Shown piece after piece: positions 34,670-46,854 of a stretch of DNA of 64,000 nucleotides. Within the stretch, counting starts at the first letter, position 1. Each line of letters starts with the position of its first letter. Origin of the DNA: Cladobotryum mycophilum (Eukaryota; Ascomycota; Sordariomycetes; Hypocreales; Hypocreaceae). A model generated the notes under the pieces. That model was not told the DNA's origin, made no database searches, and worked only from the letters and a program-made list of their open reading frames with translations. Made by a program: the position numbers and the translations under genes. The stretch is from positions 1,860,001-1,924,000 of the forward strand of contig CM071590.1 of the NCBI GenBank assembly GCA_036429605.1, read 5' to 3'.

Positions 34670-36125
34670 CTATGATTGAAGCTTTTGCTTCGTCCTCTTC
34701 CTTTTGCCGCCAACCTCCCTGCCTTCCTCTACCTCGAGTAGGGCCTCCCTCTTCTTCTCGCTCACCAACTTGAGCGCATCCCTAATTACCCTCGTCTCTA
34801 GATTCACGCCCTCTTCCTTCCAAGCTTCCATCTGCCTTCCCACCCTCTTCTCAATGGCCAATACAAGTTCCACATCCCGCTGGCCTACCAGCGTGACGGC
34901 CTCGCCCTGCCGACCCGCACGAGCGGTACGACCCACTCTGTGGATGTAGTCGTCTGGGTCGCGGGGGATATCGTAGTTGATGACGAGGCTGACTTCTTGA
35001 ATGTCCAGACCTCGGGCGGCGACGTCGGTGGCTACCAGGATTCTGGCTGCGGAGGCTCGGAATCGGGCCAGATTATCGGTTCGTTGCCTCTGGGGCAGCT
35101 TGGAGTGCAGTGACGTAACACGGTGATCCAGTAAACGAAGTAAATGATGTAGATACTCTGCCGTAGCTGTTCTGTTGCAAAAGATGATGACGGTCTTGTC
35201 CGCATTGGCCTCAGTGAGCAGAAAGACGTGCAGATAGTGCTCCTTGTGGGTGACGGGTATTTGTACGTGGTTCTGGCTGAGGGTTGCCGGGATGGCTAGC
35301 ATCTGGGTATCGACCTCGCAGACGAAGACCGGTGGCTTTCCCGGCCGTTGCGGCATATCCTTGAGGGCCCTGACCTCGGGTGTAATGGTAGCCGTAAAAA
35401 GCAGCGTTTGCCTATCAGATGCCGGAGGCAGTACCGAGAGGCACTCCTCCACGTCCGGCAGCATGCTGCCCGGGCCAGTGGCATGCAGCAAGCGATCCGC
35501 CTCATCGAGCACGACGAAGCGCACCCTCCTTAGTCCGCATATCGTGTCCTCGCCCGAGGTCCTGATGTGGTCCGCCAGCCTCCCCGGGGTGGCAATGACC
35601 ACATGGGGCCGCTGCGCCAGGGCAATCGCCTGAGGTCGCATATCAGCGCCGCCGGTGACGAGAATGATCTTGAGGCTCTGGGGGGACGAGATGGCCTTGA
35701 ACTGCTCGTAGATCTGGAGGGCCAGCTCGCGGGTGGGCGTCAGGACGACGGCGAAGACGGCGGTGGGGTCCTCTGCCCACTTCTGGAGGATGGGGGCCGC
35801 GAAGGCGACGGTTTTGCCTGAGCCTGTGCGGCTCCCGCCGATGCAGTCTCGCCCCTTGAGGATTTCGGGGATGCAGCCCTTTTGAATGCCCGTGGGCCTC
35901 TTGATGGCCATGTTGTTGAGCGACTGGACGAGCCATGGGCGAACGTCGAGGGACGAGAATGTGGTGTTTGGGTCCGTGGGCGCAAGGATGGGGTTCTGCG
36001 ACGGCGCATCCTGTTTGGCGATTGTTTTCGCATTGCCTGTGGGTTCCCCCTTGCGCTTGATTCTGGAGGGAGCTTGAATTGTAGAAATGACTTGCTTCGC
36101 GGGCTCATCATCTTCATCTTCATCC

Positions 36126-36169
<44 letters not shown>

Positions 36170-36334
36170 ATCTTCTTCTTCGCTTATCTCGGCCCCAATA
36201 TCAGGAGAAGTTCGGCGTCTCTTCCTAGCGGCGGCATTGTCGAGATAATCAGATTCGTCGGACGAGCTGGCCGCACTAGACGAATCCTCTGGATCCTGCG
36301 AGCGGGCTCTAAGTGATACACCTGCAGACGGCAT
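34670..36334 (-). CDS. DBP8: DEAD-box RNA helicase DBP8 (DDX49)
   Basis: Single-exon, 554-aa helicase. An acidic N-terminus with an uninterrupted run of about 17 Asp (after EEE) precedes the core. Helicase motifs are in order: Q motif (FSSLDVRPWL, RPTGIQ), I (SRTGSGKT, about 173), Ia (PTRELA), Ib (TPGRLADHI), II (VLDEADRLL, about 276), III as TAT, IV (VIIFCNR), V (ATDVAARGLDI) and VI (HRVGRTARAGR, about 471). The C-terminal tail is basic (GGKRKRTKQK). DBP8 acts in the nucleolus in 40S subunit biogenesis, early 18S rRNA processing, with Esf2 as activator. ATG 36334 (MPSAGVSL) was chosen over the open-frame start at 36397, because it opens the low-complexity region typical of the family and the upstream codons are Pro-rich noise. 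TAT in place of SAT is tolerated in the family. Confidence 0.93.
36130..36172. repeat. In-frame Asp-codon repeat in DBP8
   Basis: A tandem GAT/GAC trinucleotide tract (written ATC/GTC on the plus strand) that encodes the poly-Asp run of DBP8 near residues 55-70. Confidence 0.85.
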
Positions 36335-39300
36335 GATTTGTAAAGGTGCGTATAATAACGTTCGATCACCACGGGGAGGCGGGGAGGGGGGCGTCAAGTG
36401 TCGGGCGTCAGGCTTGAGGCTTTCGCTTTTTCTTTTTTTTTTTTTTTCGTACTTGCGTAGGAAAAAAACTTCAGACGTTTTTTTCTGTTTTGGCGGGCAG
36501 AAAAAAAAATGTTGCGATGGTTTCCGCTTTGGGGGTTGGTGGGGGCGGTGTGGTGGGGTCTAGCTCACACCCACCCTTACCCTTCACCTCACCTCCTTCG
36601 CTCAGTAGACGCATGAGGTTGTTGACTTGACATGTTGAGAATACGAGAAAACACTGCGTTTTTTTGTTTTGTGACGCAGGGAGGATTTTGTGGGAGAGGT
36701 ATAGTGCCTGGGCTGATGTTATCATGTAGTATCATGTACTGTACTTTTGATCTGCTGTGTTGATTTGTGTATGTGGAGTTTGCTTGAATGTTGGCGGTTA
36801 ACACAAGGTACTAGAGTACGTAACTGGAAGAGACCACATCATCACTGGATAATAGATGACACACAGCTACATCATGTCAATCTAGATTTTTTTGTTGCAA
36901 GATAATTTCTTTTTCTGCCTGGAATGTCTCCCTCAATACAAGCTTATATAATTCCATTCATGTCATGTTTCGTGTTTCAGGGTAAGCGCGTGGCTTCTTG
37001 TTGGGTAACATCGTCGATGCGGGGCCAAAGCAAGCACTGGCACTGTTGTAATGCACCTAAACGCGCGCCTACAAGATTGCATTCCTTAAGAGTCCGAACG
37101 CTGATTGGCCAAGGAACGGGACAAGCAGCATCTGGCATTTCAAGGGCGCCGAGTGCCGTAAAAGATCAACAATAGAGTTAGTTTGGGTTTGAATCGAAAA
37201 ATCACGTATGTATGTTGCATGTTTCTCCCTCCCTCCCCTCCCTCCTCGCCCCCTGAGTCAATGCTGCGTCGTCGGCGTTGCAGCCAATTGGACATCCTGG
37301 CAGGAAAGCCTTCATATGTAGGTACACCCATTATGCATCCGTGGATCCAACGCTGGCTCCTCTCCGAAGCCCTGCGGCGGCACACGACACACTGCACGCT
37401 GCACGCTGCACGCTGCACGCTGCACGCTGCACACTAAAGAAGAAGAAAAAGAGGGTACTTGAGTACTTTTCAAGTTTGTCTGTCAAGTAATAAAACTGGG
37501 GGCTGCTTCAGATGCCGCCTTGGAGAAGGACGCCTCAGCTTACGATTGGCCCACGTTGATATGATGCGTCAGATGGCAGTCTATTGATTTCTACACCCGC
37601 GCTATGCATGCCGTCGATTTGTTTGCTTGCTTGCTTGCTACCACAAGTAACAAGTTCCACAAGGAGGTAAGTAAGTACTACTAGTAGGTAGCAAGTAGAA
37701 AGCAGGTAAGCTTGAAACGTTTCAAAGCCCGCTCTTTGTTGTTCTACCCTATTTTTCTTTCTTTCTTTCTTTCTTTCTTTTCGTCTTGCTTTCGTTTTCG
37801 TTCAAACTTGCATGCTGCTTGCTTACTGAGTCGCTTTCGCAGTGGATAAGGGCAAGTAAAGATGTACATAGTAGTCGTTCGGTATCATAATTGGTCACCG
37901 ATCTCATTTACCACGTGTCTGATACCTGTAATCGAGGTTCGGGTTTATCCTACCGATCCAGTCCAAAGTGCATGAAAGAAAAAGCCCATGATACTTACTG
38001 CATGCAGTAAAAAAGGGTCAATATTGTAACCCTACATTTTCAGTTTTGTTTGCTTTCACTTTTCACCTCTTGTTAACCGATCCGATAAGATAAAACAAAA
38101 AACTCTAGCGTGACCTGGACTTTCAATGGATTTGCGCACCGGTGGAGACGGTTTTACTGACCCTGAGATGATGCGCCTATTAACACAACGCCTCCGGTTA
38201 GCATAAGAAGGGGAAGGGAGGGGGCGCCGAGACAAAAACGCACACATGACATGAATGCAAGGCAAGGCAAACAAGTTGATGGACAAGACTGACTGACTGA
38301 CTGACTGGATGGGATGGCGAAAAAAAGTGCAAATCTAAAAAAGCAGCCTGTCTTTTGATGCTCGCCCCGTGTACGTACTTGTACGATGACATTGGGCGAA
38401 CCACCTCCCGGGCCAAGACAGCCATCATGTTCGTTTCGTTTGTTGGCTGATCCTTGGTTGAGTTTCTGGGAGGGTGAGCTGATGGGAGAAGTCTTTTTCG
38501 ACAACCCCCCCCCTTGTCCACCCTCTTTATTATTGCCGTGTGTAGTATCACCATCATCATCCCATCTTATTCGACGTTGGGGGTCAGCCATCTAATTTTC
38601 CCCGTTGACGTATTACTTTGATTGATTCATTAAGTTTTCCTTACATACATTTAGGTAAATAATAAAAATAATAATAACAATAAATCACCAACGGCAAAAT
38701 CTAGTGCTAATGAAATCTGCACCCTCCCTTCCATCCATTCATTACCTTTTTGATTAGCACCATTCGCGGAAGCCGGATGGGTCCAGTCAAGCCAGTTTGA
38801 CCACTGAAAGGCTCATCGAGGTGCTCCAGTAGCTCCACTGGAACCTCCACTGACACGTTAGCGCCAGACGTGCCGCCCACCGCCCGCCTGGGGGCAGCAG
38901 AGGGAGGAGGAAGAGGAGGAGGAAGAGGGGAGGCTCTCACTGAAAAAGTCAAGGCCCCTGGAGTCCACTGTTTCTTCCCCACAGCGACACACCCACCTCC
39001 CAAACCAACAAACGCCCCCCTCCCCAGCAAGTCCCGTCTGCTGGCTTTTTCGTCCATCCACCCATCCACCCATGTATCCATGATGGATCAAAGAGAGACT
39101 CCCCCTCTGTCCAGTGAGTGCCCAGTGCCTGGAGTGCAGAGCGTCAAAGTGAGTCTTGCAGCCCACGCAACCACTCAGTACCAGTCAGCAATCAAAGCAT
39201 CCACCCGCTACTACAGACAGGTACCTTCGTACCTTCGTACCTTCGTACCTTACCTCCTCCCGGGTCCTTTGTTGGCTGCAGGTGGTAGGTACATGAAGCA

Positions 39301-40225
39301 TGTACCTAACCTCCCTCCTAGGACCTTTAGGACTTACCTACTTCTCTCCGTACAGTGCATCGGAGAGGGTACCTACAGTGAGTGGTACAGTGACGGACTG
39401 GCTGACTTACTGACCTGACTGACTGCACACCTCACCTCCTTGGCCCCAAGGGCCCGTCGCCACACAAAGCGCAAACTGCACACCAAGCCCTGGCTCCTCC
39501 ATTCCTCTACCATCCCCTCTGAATGAGGTCTGAGAGGCTAGACCTAGACCCTTGAACCACCTCTACAGGTACAACAGGTACCTACATATGTATAGTCGGG
39601 CCATAATATCATGACCTCAACCCAACTCAACGGCCACTGTTTGTCACACCTCTTCTTTTCTTCTTCTTCTTCTTCTCTATTATCTCTCGCTTTTCCCTCA
39701 TAGACCGGCTCTCTTGACCCTTTTTCCTTTTCTTTACTTAACCTCTTCTTATCCTCATCATCGTCTCGGGCTTAGTTCTCGTAGCGCCTTCTGCCGATTT
39801 CTTACCTCCTCCACACACAAAAGGCTCCTCTATTCCCCCCTCACTCAACTCACTCACACACTCTTCTCGACCCACGTAGGACCAACAGACGGAACATTGT
39901 GTGTGATTGTCTCTCCTCCGCTTCCATCTGGCCAACAAGCAACCGACTTGGGAACTCCTGTCATCAACCTCTCAACAACAAAACAATCCCCTTCGCCGCC
40001 CTTTCTCCCCTTCCTCACAACAGTCTACTGGTGCTGGTTTTGCAGCAGCAGCTAAATTGCCCTTTGGCCTCAACCCGCCCGCCGTCGTAACGAGTGTTGT
40101 CTTTTTAGTGGCGCTCCACCTCGGCTCAGGCTTTGAATATCGAATCTTACCAACTGGCCAAAGAACAATTCGCTCGTTTTTTCTCAATTTCCTGCAAGCC
40201 GCCTTGATCGGCATAACTCACCACA
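36335..40225. other. Long intergenic region upstream of MKK1
   Basis: This 3.9-kb divergent region lies between DBP8 and MKK1. It contains a C9 run near 38509, (TGCACGC)n at about 37396-37430, (TTGC)n at 37624-37640, (TTTC)n at 37755-37780, (CTGA)n at 38289-38307, TACCTTCG repeats at 39223-39250 and a pyrimidine-rich stretch at 39650-40040. The stretch probably belongs to the MKK1 core promoter and leader. No convincing gene was seen. Confidence 0.55.
37396..37430. repeat. (CTGCACG)n tandem repeat
   Basis: About five direct 7-bp units CTGCACG in non-coding sequence. Confidence 0.8.
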
Positions 40226-42040
40226 ATGGCTGATGCATCCACCTCTCAATCACATGGCGCTGAGCCCATTTCCCAATTCGTAAGTTGCAGTTTTGCTTCT
40301 TTGTCTTATCGCAAACAAATATGGAGCTATTTCAACTGACATTTCTCTGCAGCAACAGCAGCAGCAGCAGCAGTACTCTTCCTCCTCATCTACCCCTTCA
40401 GCCACCCCAATATCTCTACCGACTCTAATGTCCGTCCCTCTAATGTCTCCCGCACCAATGCTACGCCCTGCCCTCCCAGGTAGCCGACCAGGCGGTCGCG
40501 CAGCTCCGAGGCTAGGCCTGGCCATTCCTCCATCACCAAATGTCAAGCCCGTTGGCAACCACCAGCAGGTTCAACCAGTCTCTACCAGGCCTCCTCTACC
40601 GACATTACATCTTGCTACACCCATGGGAAGCCAAGTTGCCCCATACGAACAACCTCCGAGGACACAAGGAATACAACCAGGTCAGTCGGCTGGAGGAGGC
40701 AGCGAGAGCAGTGCTGCCCACTCAAGGTCGGGAAGCTTTGGACCTCTGGATGGAAGGGCTAGCAACCCCACCTCCGCCGGCTCTCAATTCTCTGCCCTCT
40801 CATTTGCCTCACAATTTGGCATCCCAGTACAACGGCCACAGGGTACCCCGGATCCGGTATCAGCAGTCGGTTCCATGTACTCGGAGAGGAGTGAAGGTGG
40901 CGTCGCTATGGAGAGAGATGGAAGCCTACAAGGATTAGAAAACTTTGATAAGCTGAGCCTCGACAAGGCAAGAAATGCCGATGTTGAAGACCTAGATGAC
41001 GAAGGCTGGCGAATTGCAAGCAAAGATGGCAGAGTTGTTGAGCTGGGCAACCTTGGCGAAGGTGCTGGAGGTGCAGTCACAAAATGCATGCTCAGGGGCG
41101 GAAAGACTATTTTCGCAATGAAGGTTTGCACATATCTCATCACCCGCCATGAGTGATATCACTAACAGGGATTTCTAGATTATCACCACAAACCCTGATC
41201 CCGACGTCAAGAAGCAGATTGTTCGAGAGTTGGGCTTTAATAAGGAGTGTGCTTCACAACATATTTGCCGCTACTACGGCGCTTTCGTTGATCCATCTAC
41301 CGCCACAATCTCCATTGCCATGGAGTTTTGTGAAGGTGGTTCATTAGACAGCATTTACAAGGAAGTGAAGCGATTAGGTGGCCGAACTGGAGAAAAGGTG
41401 CTCGGAAAGATTGCCGAGGGCGTTTTGGGCGGTCTCACCTACCTCCACACCAGGCGCATCATTCACCGAGACATCAAGCCCTCCAACATCCTCTTGTGCC
41501 GGGACGGCGCCGTCAAACTTTGCGATTTTGGTGTGTCTGGTGACTTCGGAACCAAGGGAGAGGCAAACACTTTCATTGGCACAAGTTATTACATGGCCCC
41601 TGAGCGTATCACGGGCCAATCATACACCATTACCTCGGATGTGTGGTCAACCGGCGTTACCCTGCTCGAGGTTGCACAGCATCGATTCCCCTTCCCTGCC
41701 GACGGCTCAGAAATGCAGCCCAAGGCAGGTTTGATTGACCTTTTGACGTACATTGTGCGGCAACCTGTCCCCAGGCTCAAGGATGAGCCTGACATGGACG
41801 TCTACTGGAGCGACAACTTCAAGTACTTTATTGAGTGCTGGTATGTATACGGTTAATCTTGTCATATTTGATCTCCGCTAACATTTTCACAGCCTGGAGA
41901 AACAGCCCAACCGCAGAGCCAGCCCGTGGAAGATGCTGGAGCACCCCTGGATGGTGGAGATGCGATCAAAACGAGTCAACATGGTGAAATACCTATCATT
42001 TGTCTGGGGCTGGGATGAGAAACAGGTCGCCGCACGATGA
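40226..42040 (+). CDS. MKK1: MAP kinase kinase of the cell wall integrity pathway (MKK1/MkkA)
   Basis: Four exons: 40226-40279, 40353-41123, 41179-41840 and 41893-42040 (544 aa). A long disordered N-terminus (poly-Gln, poly-Ser, Pro-rich) of about 240 residues precedes the kinase domain. Motifs are the Gly loop LGEGAGGAV, catalytic Lys275 in FAMK (directly before intron 2), HRDIKPSNIL with D373, and DFG D391. The activation segment TKGEANTFIGTSYYMAPER carries the Ser/Thr pair expected for MAPKKK phosphorylation. The APER-ITGQSYTITSDVWS region matches fungal Mkk1/MkkA rather than Ste7 or Pbs2. It would relay Bck1 signals to the Slt2/Mps1 MAP kinase in the cytoplasm during wall stress. Intron 1 ends in a CAG-rich stretch, so alternative acceptors could alter the Gln count. 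Confidence 0.95.
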
Positions 42041-42894
42041 GCGTCTTCAACCCCATGATGCAGAGCGGAGAGAGCCTGGGGAGCTCCCCCGCGATATTAA
42101 CGTTTGCGAAATTACGGATTACGCCTGGGCCAGCAGGGCTGGCTATGATTCCACCACTTTGCTGGCGAAGGAGCCAGGTTATTTATTACTACCACTTATC
42201 ATGCTGGGTGCAAGCAACTGGAGTTTTATTTATTTTATTTTTTATTATGAAGTTGAAGAAAGAAATCAAACCATCTTGGCGAGAACATGGGCTTGGGGAT
42301 TACTTGACGATACGCAACCCTGGCATTCATCATTTCAATGCAGGGAAGAGGGAATCGTTTGTTCAACTATGAACACTTGCATAAACTACAACTGCAATAT
42401 TTTCAGGGAGATATGCTGCATCTTTGGGGAGATTTATTTTTTATCAACTCTTTTTTTATTTTATCAGGGGTCGTTGGATAGCATCGACACAAGTGCTTGC
42501 ACACATGGCATCTATCTTCTTACACGTGTAATCATAAACCAACTCATATTTTATGTTAAAATCTGTCCAGAGTCAAGTTTGTGAAATGTGCTTCTGCATG
42601 CGAAACTAAGGAGGAATAAATACTGAAAAGTTGGACGTGGTAGATAAGCAGACAGACAGACTTGTGCCTATTGTTGCTCTGCTCTCCTGTGGCTGTTCTG
42701 GACGTGTGATGTTTCTCACTATTTCTCTTGCATCTTTCATTTTATCTTTTAATTTCTACCTCTTTTATCGATACTATTGTTTATTACCCATATGAAGTAT
42801 AATACCTTGTAATGAGCTCTGATGTAGTTTATTTTCTCTCTCTTCCTCTCCCCCGTAGCATACCTTGTACCCATGGCATATACTATGTTATTGG
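42041..42894. other. Intergenic between convergent MKK1 and PUS7
   Basis: 3' flanks of two converging genes, AT-rich. An open frame of 194 codons from 42000 overlaps the end of MKK1 and is not supported. Confidence 0.6.
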
Positions 42895-45251
42895 CTAGAT
42901 CCCTGCTTCTCGGCTGGAAGTGCCTTCCGGAGGATCACCCATGAGCTCCCGCAACGTCACGGTTGCGTAGGCGCTTCTGCCAAGCTGGAATTTGACAACG
43001 GCTGCAATCTTGGTCGGTTCGCCGACGTCGCCTGAAGGCTTGTCTTGGGTAGACGACGGCGGCGGCGGCGCATCCTCCTGCTCTGCGTCTTGCTCTGCAT
43101 CCTGCGCGGGGGAGGAGGAGCTGGGGCATCGGCATCGAGCATGACTTCGTCATCGACCTTGGCGATCTTGCTTGGTCTCTCGTCCTCTTCTTCGTTGCGC
43201 TCGCGTTTGCCCTGGGGCTTGCTCGTGGTGGTGGTGGTGGTGGCCTTGATGAGGTCCAGGTCGGTAGGGTGCATCTGCTCCTCCTCGTTCGCGTATGCCT
43301 TGAATTCGATGCTGGGCTTGGCGAGGAATGTGTGCATGAGCTTGCGGTACCGCCCCGGCAGGCTGAACTCGCGACGTAATCGGCGCATCTTGTGTGGGTC
43401 CAGCGATCCGTTCTCCTCGCCGCCCATGAACTCCCTGTAGAAATCGCCAATTTCGTTTTCAGGATAGATGACGTCGTAGCCCGGGGTGGGCAGGACGACA
43501 TCATGGATGGTGTACTGACCGCTCGCGGCCTCCTCCTCGCTCAGCGGCCTGGCGCGCACGGGAGCGGCGTCGTCGTCGTCCTCGACGACAGGGTTGACGA
43601 TGTCGTCGCCGTCCTGATCCTGGCCACTGACCTGCGGGATGGCTTCCGCCTCGACGATCACGAGGTCTCCTTTAATGACCTTTTCGCCGTGTGACTCCCA
43701 CCTCTTGCTGGCGGCGTGGTTCCACACATGAGATTGGTAGGCGTGCAGGTACATGGACCGCAGGCCCCTTGTGATGTGAATGACGGCCCCGACAAAGTCT
43801 CGCCTCGACTGCGAGCCCTGTCTGTTCAGGTGCCGCATGACGCAGCCTTCCGCCGTGAATCTCCTGGGCATAATCTCAATGGCCTTTTCGACGTCCTTCC
43901 CCGTCTTGAACAGCATGCAAGCCTGGTGGCGGGCATACTCGTCTCGCTTGGACGGCTCGGGCGCCTCCTCCGTCATTTCCGCCCGTTGGGCGATCTCGTC
44001 GTCGTAGGCGAGGATGGAATTGACCGCATCCTCGAACCTGTCCGCCAGAATCAACCTACCGATTTGATGCGTGCCAATCTGGTGTGTTCCAAAACGCTGG
44101 TGTCCAAAGTAATTGATCCAACCGTGTTCCGCCATGTGATCCAGAGCGGACTGAACGTTTGAGCGGATAAAGTCCAGTTTCTCGGAAACGGTTTTGGCGC
44201 TCGTGTCCCCGATTACCTCGCAGTTCTTGATGGTGATGGCAAACTCATTTCCCAAAAGCTCCCCCAGGTGGATTGGCTCCTCCTTGTACTCGTAATCGCC
44301 GGTTGTGATGCCCCAGAGCCTGCCATTGAGACCAGCAAGACTCCTGTCGCGAGTATATCGCACGGAACAGCGCTGTACCGTCGAGGCTCGTCTATCCTTG
44401 GTGCCAGCATACCCAATCACTTGAGGCTTTACTCTCAGAATACGGGCGATCTGACTGACAGCGTCCATCGTATCTCGGTTGTCCTTGAAAAGCGTAAAGT
44501 GCAAGTATTCGCCACCAATGGGCTTGGGCTCAGCGCGTTTATGGTTGCGGCCACCTCGGCCTCGCTTCTTGCCTCTGCGCAAAGGCGCCACGAGGTTTGC
44601 GACAATGGCGTCGTTGCCATTTGTGGTGGTGTCAATCTTGGACTTGAAGATGCGCCGGACTTCTTGGTGTATCTGGCCACGTTTGTACTTGTCGTCGATG
44701 AGGTCCGAGGTGACATATTTTCGCTTCTCAGCGTCTTCGCCCTGGATGGTCTTGAACAGTTGTACAAGCTCTTGGGCGAACTTGGGGTCGGTCAGATTCT
44801 CCAGCACAGTCACATCCTCGGCCGATATTTCCAGGGGTTCTGTCTCTTGAGGTGGCTCGGTGGCCTCATTGGATTCCTTGTCATCCACTGGTTCCTGGGG
44901 TTCTTTGGGTGTATCGTCTTCTTTTGACGGCTCCCCTTGGTTCGTCTGTCCCAGCATCAGTTCGATTCGTCTCATCGGTATAGACTCATTTACCTTTACA
45001 TCACCGCCCAATCCGATTTTGCGGAGGTGTATGACTGAGCCATTCTTTCCAATCTCATTCACCTGAAAGTCTGAGAACCTATTCCGGCATTAGATCATGT
45101 TTATGTATTTCAACTGATCCGAGCTCAATACACACCTCACTCGCAAATCGCCAACCCATGGGAACTCCAGCGGTGTAGCGCGCTGCGTGATTCCCAGGGT
45201 CTTTGCGTATGAAGCGCTCTGGCGCACATTGTAATGCGCCTGTTCAGCCAT
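42895..45251 (-). CDS. PUS7: tRNA/mRNA pseudouridine synthase PUS7 (TruD family), one-base frameshift
   Basis: Two exons: 45136-45251 and 42895-45078. They join as LRVR|FSDFQVNEIG, the family's N-terminal strand. About 766 aa if corrected. The TruD catalytic motif is clear as GYAGTKDRRASTVQR (about residue 265), with INYFGHQRFG, SHVWNHAAS, LPTPGYDVIYPEN and LPGRYRKL. PUS7 isomerises uridine to pseudouridine in tRNA, U2 snRNA and mRNA, in nucleus and cytosol. The straight frame ends in an Arg-rich, unlikely tail at 42957. In the next frame, from a G5 run on the plus strand (43108-43112; C5 coding), the expected acidic linker and the conserved C-terminal VKFQLGRSAYATVTLREL follow to TAG at 42895. 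Six C would restore the frame. An Asp/Glu-rich linker insert is lineage-specific. Confidence 0.92.
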
Positions 45252-45690
45252 GGTAAATGCGATGCGATAACAATTCAGCGATAATTGATGATCAACTCCT
45301 TCAAGCGCCCGTCGCACCAGAATTTCTCGACTCAGAGGTTGATTCTTTTGAGCTATAGTGGGGCGATTTATGCCGGCATTTTCTACTGATGAGCGCCTCC
45401 AAGATCGCAGGCGGTAAGACGAAAAGTCAAATAGGGTAGGCGGTAAATAAACATCGATACTATAGGGTAGCATTACTTAGAGGTAGGTGCAGTTGAGATG
45501 AGGCATCAATTTGAGCGACTCGCAAGGCCAGCGAATCATACTTAATTTCTAAATTAACAACAGACTGAGAGGGGCTTCATATGTAAATTCGACAACTACC
45601 TCGTATCACAGTCTGCTTAAACTACTTATGATCATCTCGCACATAACTCTTTCTCCATTTGCTCCACCTGCAGACTCTCAACCACGTTAG
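45252..45690. other. Intergenic between PUS7 start and the DAEL-family pseudogene
   Basis: Upstream region of PUS7 and 3' side of the pseudogene. No gene seen. Confidence 0.6.
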
Positions 45691-46170
45691 CTACGAGTAA
45701 CTTGGGACAACCACCGAATGCGCATTGCCGATGAGTTTGGCTCGTACAATCTGGCACTCGTCTGTGTGCTCGATATCAAACTGAAAAGTCCGCTTGGGGT
45801 CCTTCAGCTCCTGGACATCGTTTGCAATCTTAGCGACGATGAACTGGCATCCATCTGGCATGTCTTCTGTAAGACGCCCGATGCTAGGATCACTAAACTT
45901 GGTATTGCAAAGCTTCTCAATGAACTCATCTGGGGGGACGCAATATGTGATCCTTGCGGATAATCGCCCACACCATTTCTCAAGAAACTTGAAATAGACC
46001 TCCTGTGTTTCCTTATCCGGCCACTGCCTGGCAATAAGCTCACGCGACCCGTCAAAAGTCTTCTAGCTTTCTATTATGGCGCGTCGATTTTTCTGCCGAA
46101 ACTCGTGGAATTCTATCTCCCGCGGGGAGAAGGCAGCGATCATCTCAGCATCTGTGGGTGGTGGAGGCAT
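45691..46170 (-). pseudogene. DAEL-family pseudogene (nonsense codon plus internal deletion)
   Basis: One continuous frame of 160 codons that aligns end to end with the gene at 46855-47861. It has the start PPPPTDAEMIAAFSPREIEF, the middle RQWPDKETQEVY and WCGRL, ITYCVPPDEFI, NTKFSDPS, and the end AKIANDVQELKDP, FDIEHTDECQIVRAKLIG. It has two lesions. A TAG at 46063-46065 replaces a Trp codon conserved in both relatives (HWNPY and KWNYQ). About 175 residues are missing between NTKFSDPS and the C-terminal block. No intron can remove the TAG because no GT donor is nearby. It lies head-to-head with the full-length copy, 684 bp apart, so it is probably an inverted duplicate that decayed. Its intact frame through AFSPRE helps to diagnose the frameshift in the partner. 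Confidence 0.85.
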
Positions 46171-46854
46171 GATGAGATGTTTAACCTGTGAGATACTTGG
46201 TAAACTGATGTATGTTATGAGAAAGAGTGAAAGAAGGGAAGTTTTCGGTTCTATTGGTAGGTGTCTGGCTTAATATACATGTCTTGAGCATGTCTAGAAG
46301 ATTCGAAATGAGTAGATGGAACCTAATATTGTACAGAGTTTGTTTGAGTTGGCGTAGCTCCACATACAGTAGTAGAAAAGCTTCACCTACCCTCTTCTGT
46401 CTTGTGGCTTGATGTAGTGCTGGTACCAAATCCTAATAATCCCGGGTCGTAACTCTGAGTATGGGAATATTGGCTTCTTCTGGTTAAGACTGCAATCGGG
46501 GAAGTACAGAACAAGATATCAATGCGCCTAGTGGTAGACAAGACCTCACCAGGTGGTTTATTGTTACAGCTAGAGATGGCTATGGATAAGAGAAGGGAGA
46601 TGACCTGGGAAGCTTTCTGTTACTCTCTGCGGCGTAAGATGGACTCCTAGGCGGCGCCAAGTCGATGGAACTCTGCGTGACATTTAGGTTTCCTCTGTCA
46701 TTTCGTTCCATATGAACAAATCCAAGAGATCTATAAACACAAACACTCGTGGATGATCTGCCACTCTACTATTCCTCTTGAATACATACAAGTCTCATCA
46801 ATCTACCATAGGCATTGTCTAGACCCAACCATCCCGCAGTCTACACACCTCACC
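46171..46854. other. Head-to-head spacer of the DAEL pseudogene and gene
   Basis: A 684-bp AT-rich region between the two starts. There is only weak similarity between the two promoter arms (an ATACATA/ATCAGT-like patch). No gene. Confidence 0.55.

Noticed and set aside
35882..36316. Antisense open frame over the DBP8 N-terminus with Ile/Val repeats
   Set aside because: It is the mirror of the Asp-codon repeat; DBP8 on the minus strand is certain.
21053..40225. tRNA, 5S rRNA or CRISPR-like arrays in the gene-poor regions
   Set aside because: I looked for B-box (GGTTCGA-type) sequences and spaced direct repeats by eye and found none that fit.
42000..42584. 194-aa plus-strand open frame overlapping the end of MKK1
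   Set aside because: It begins inside the MKK1 last exon in another frame and continues into AT-rich 3' flank.
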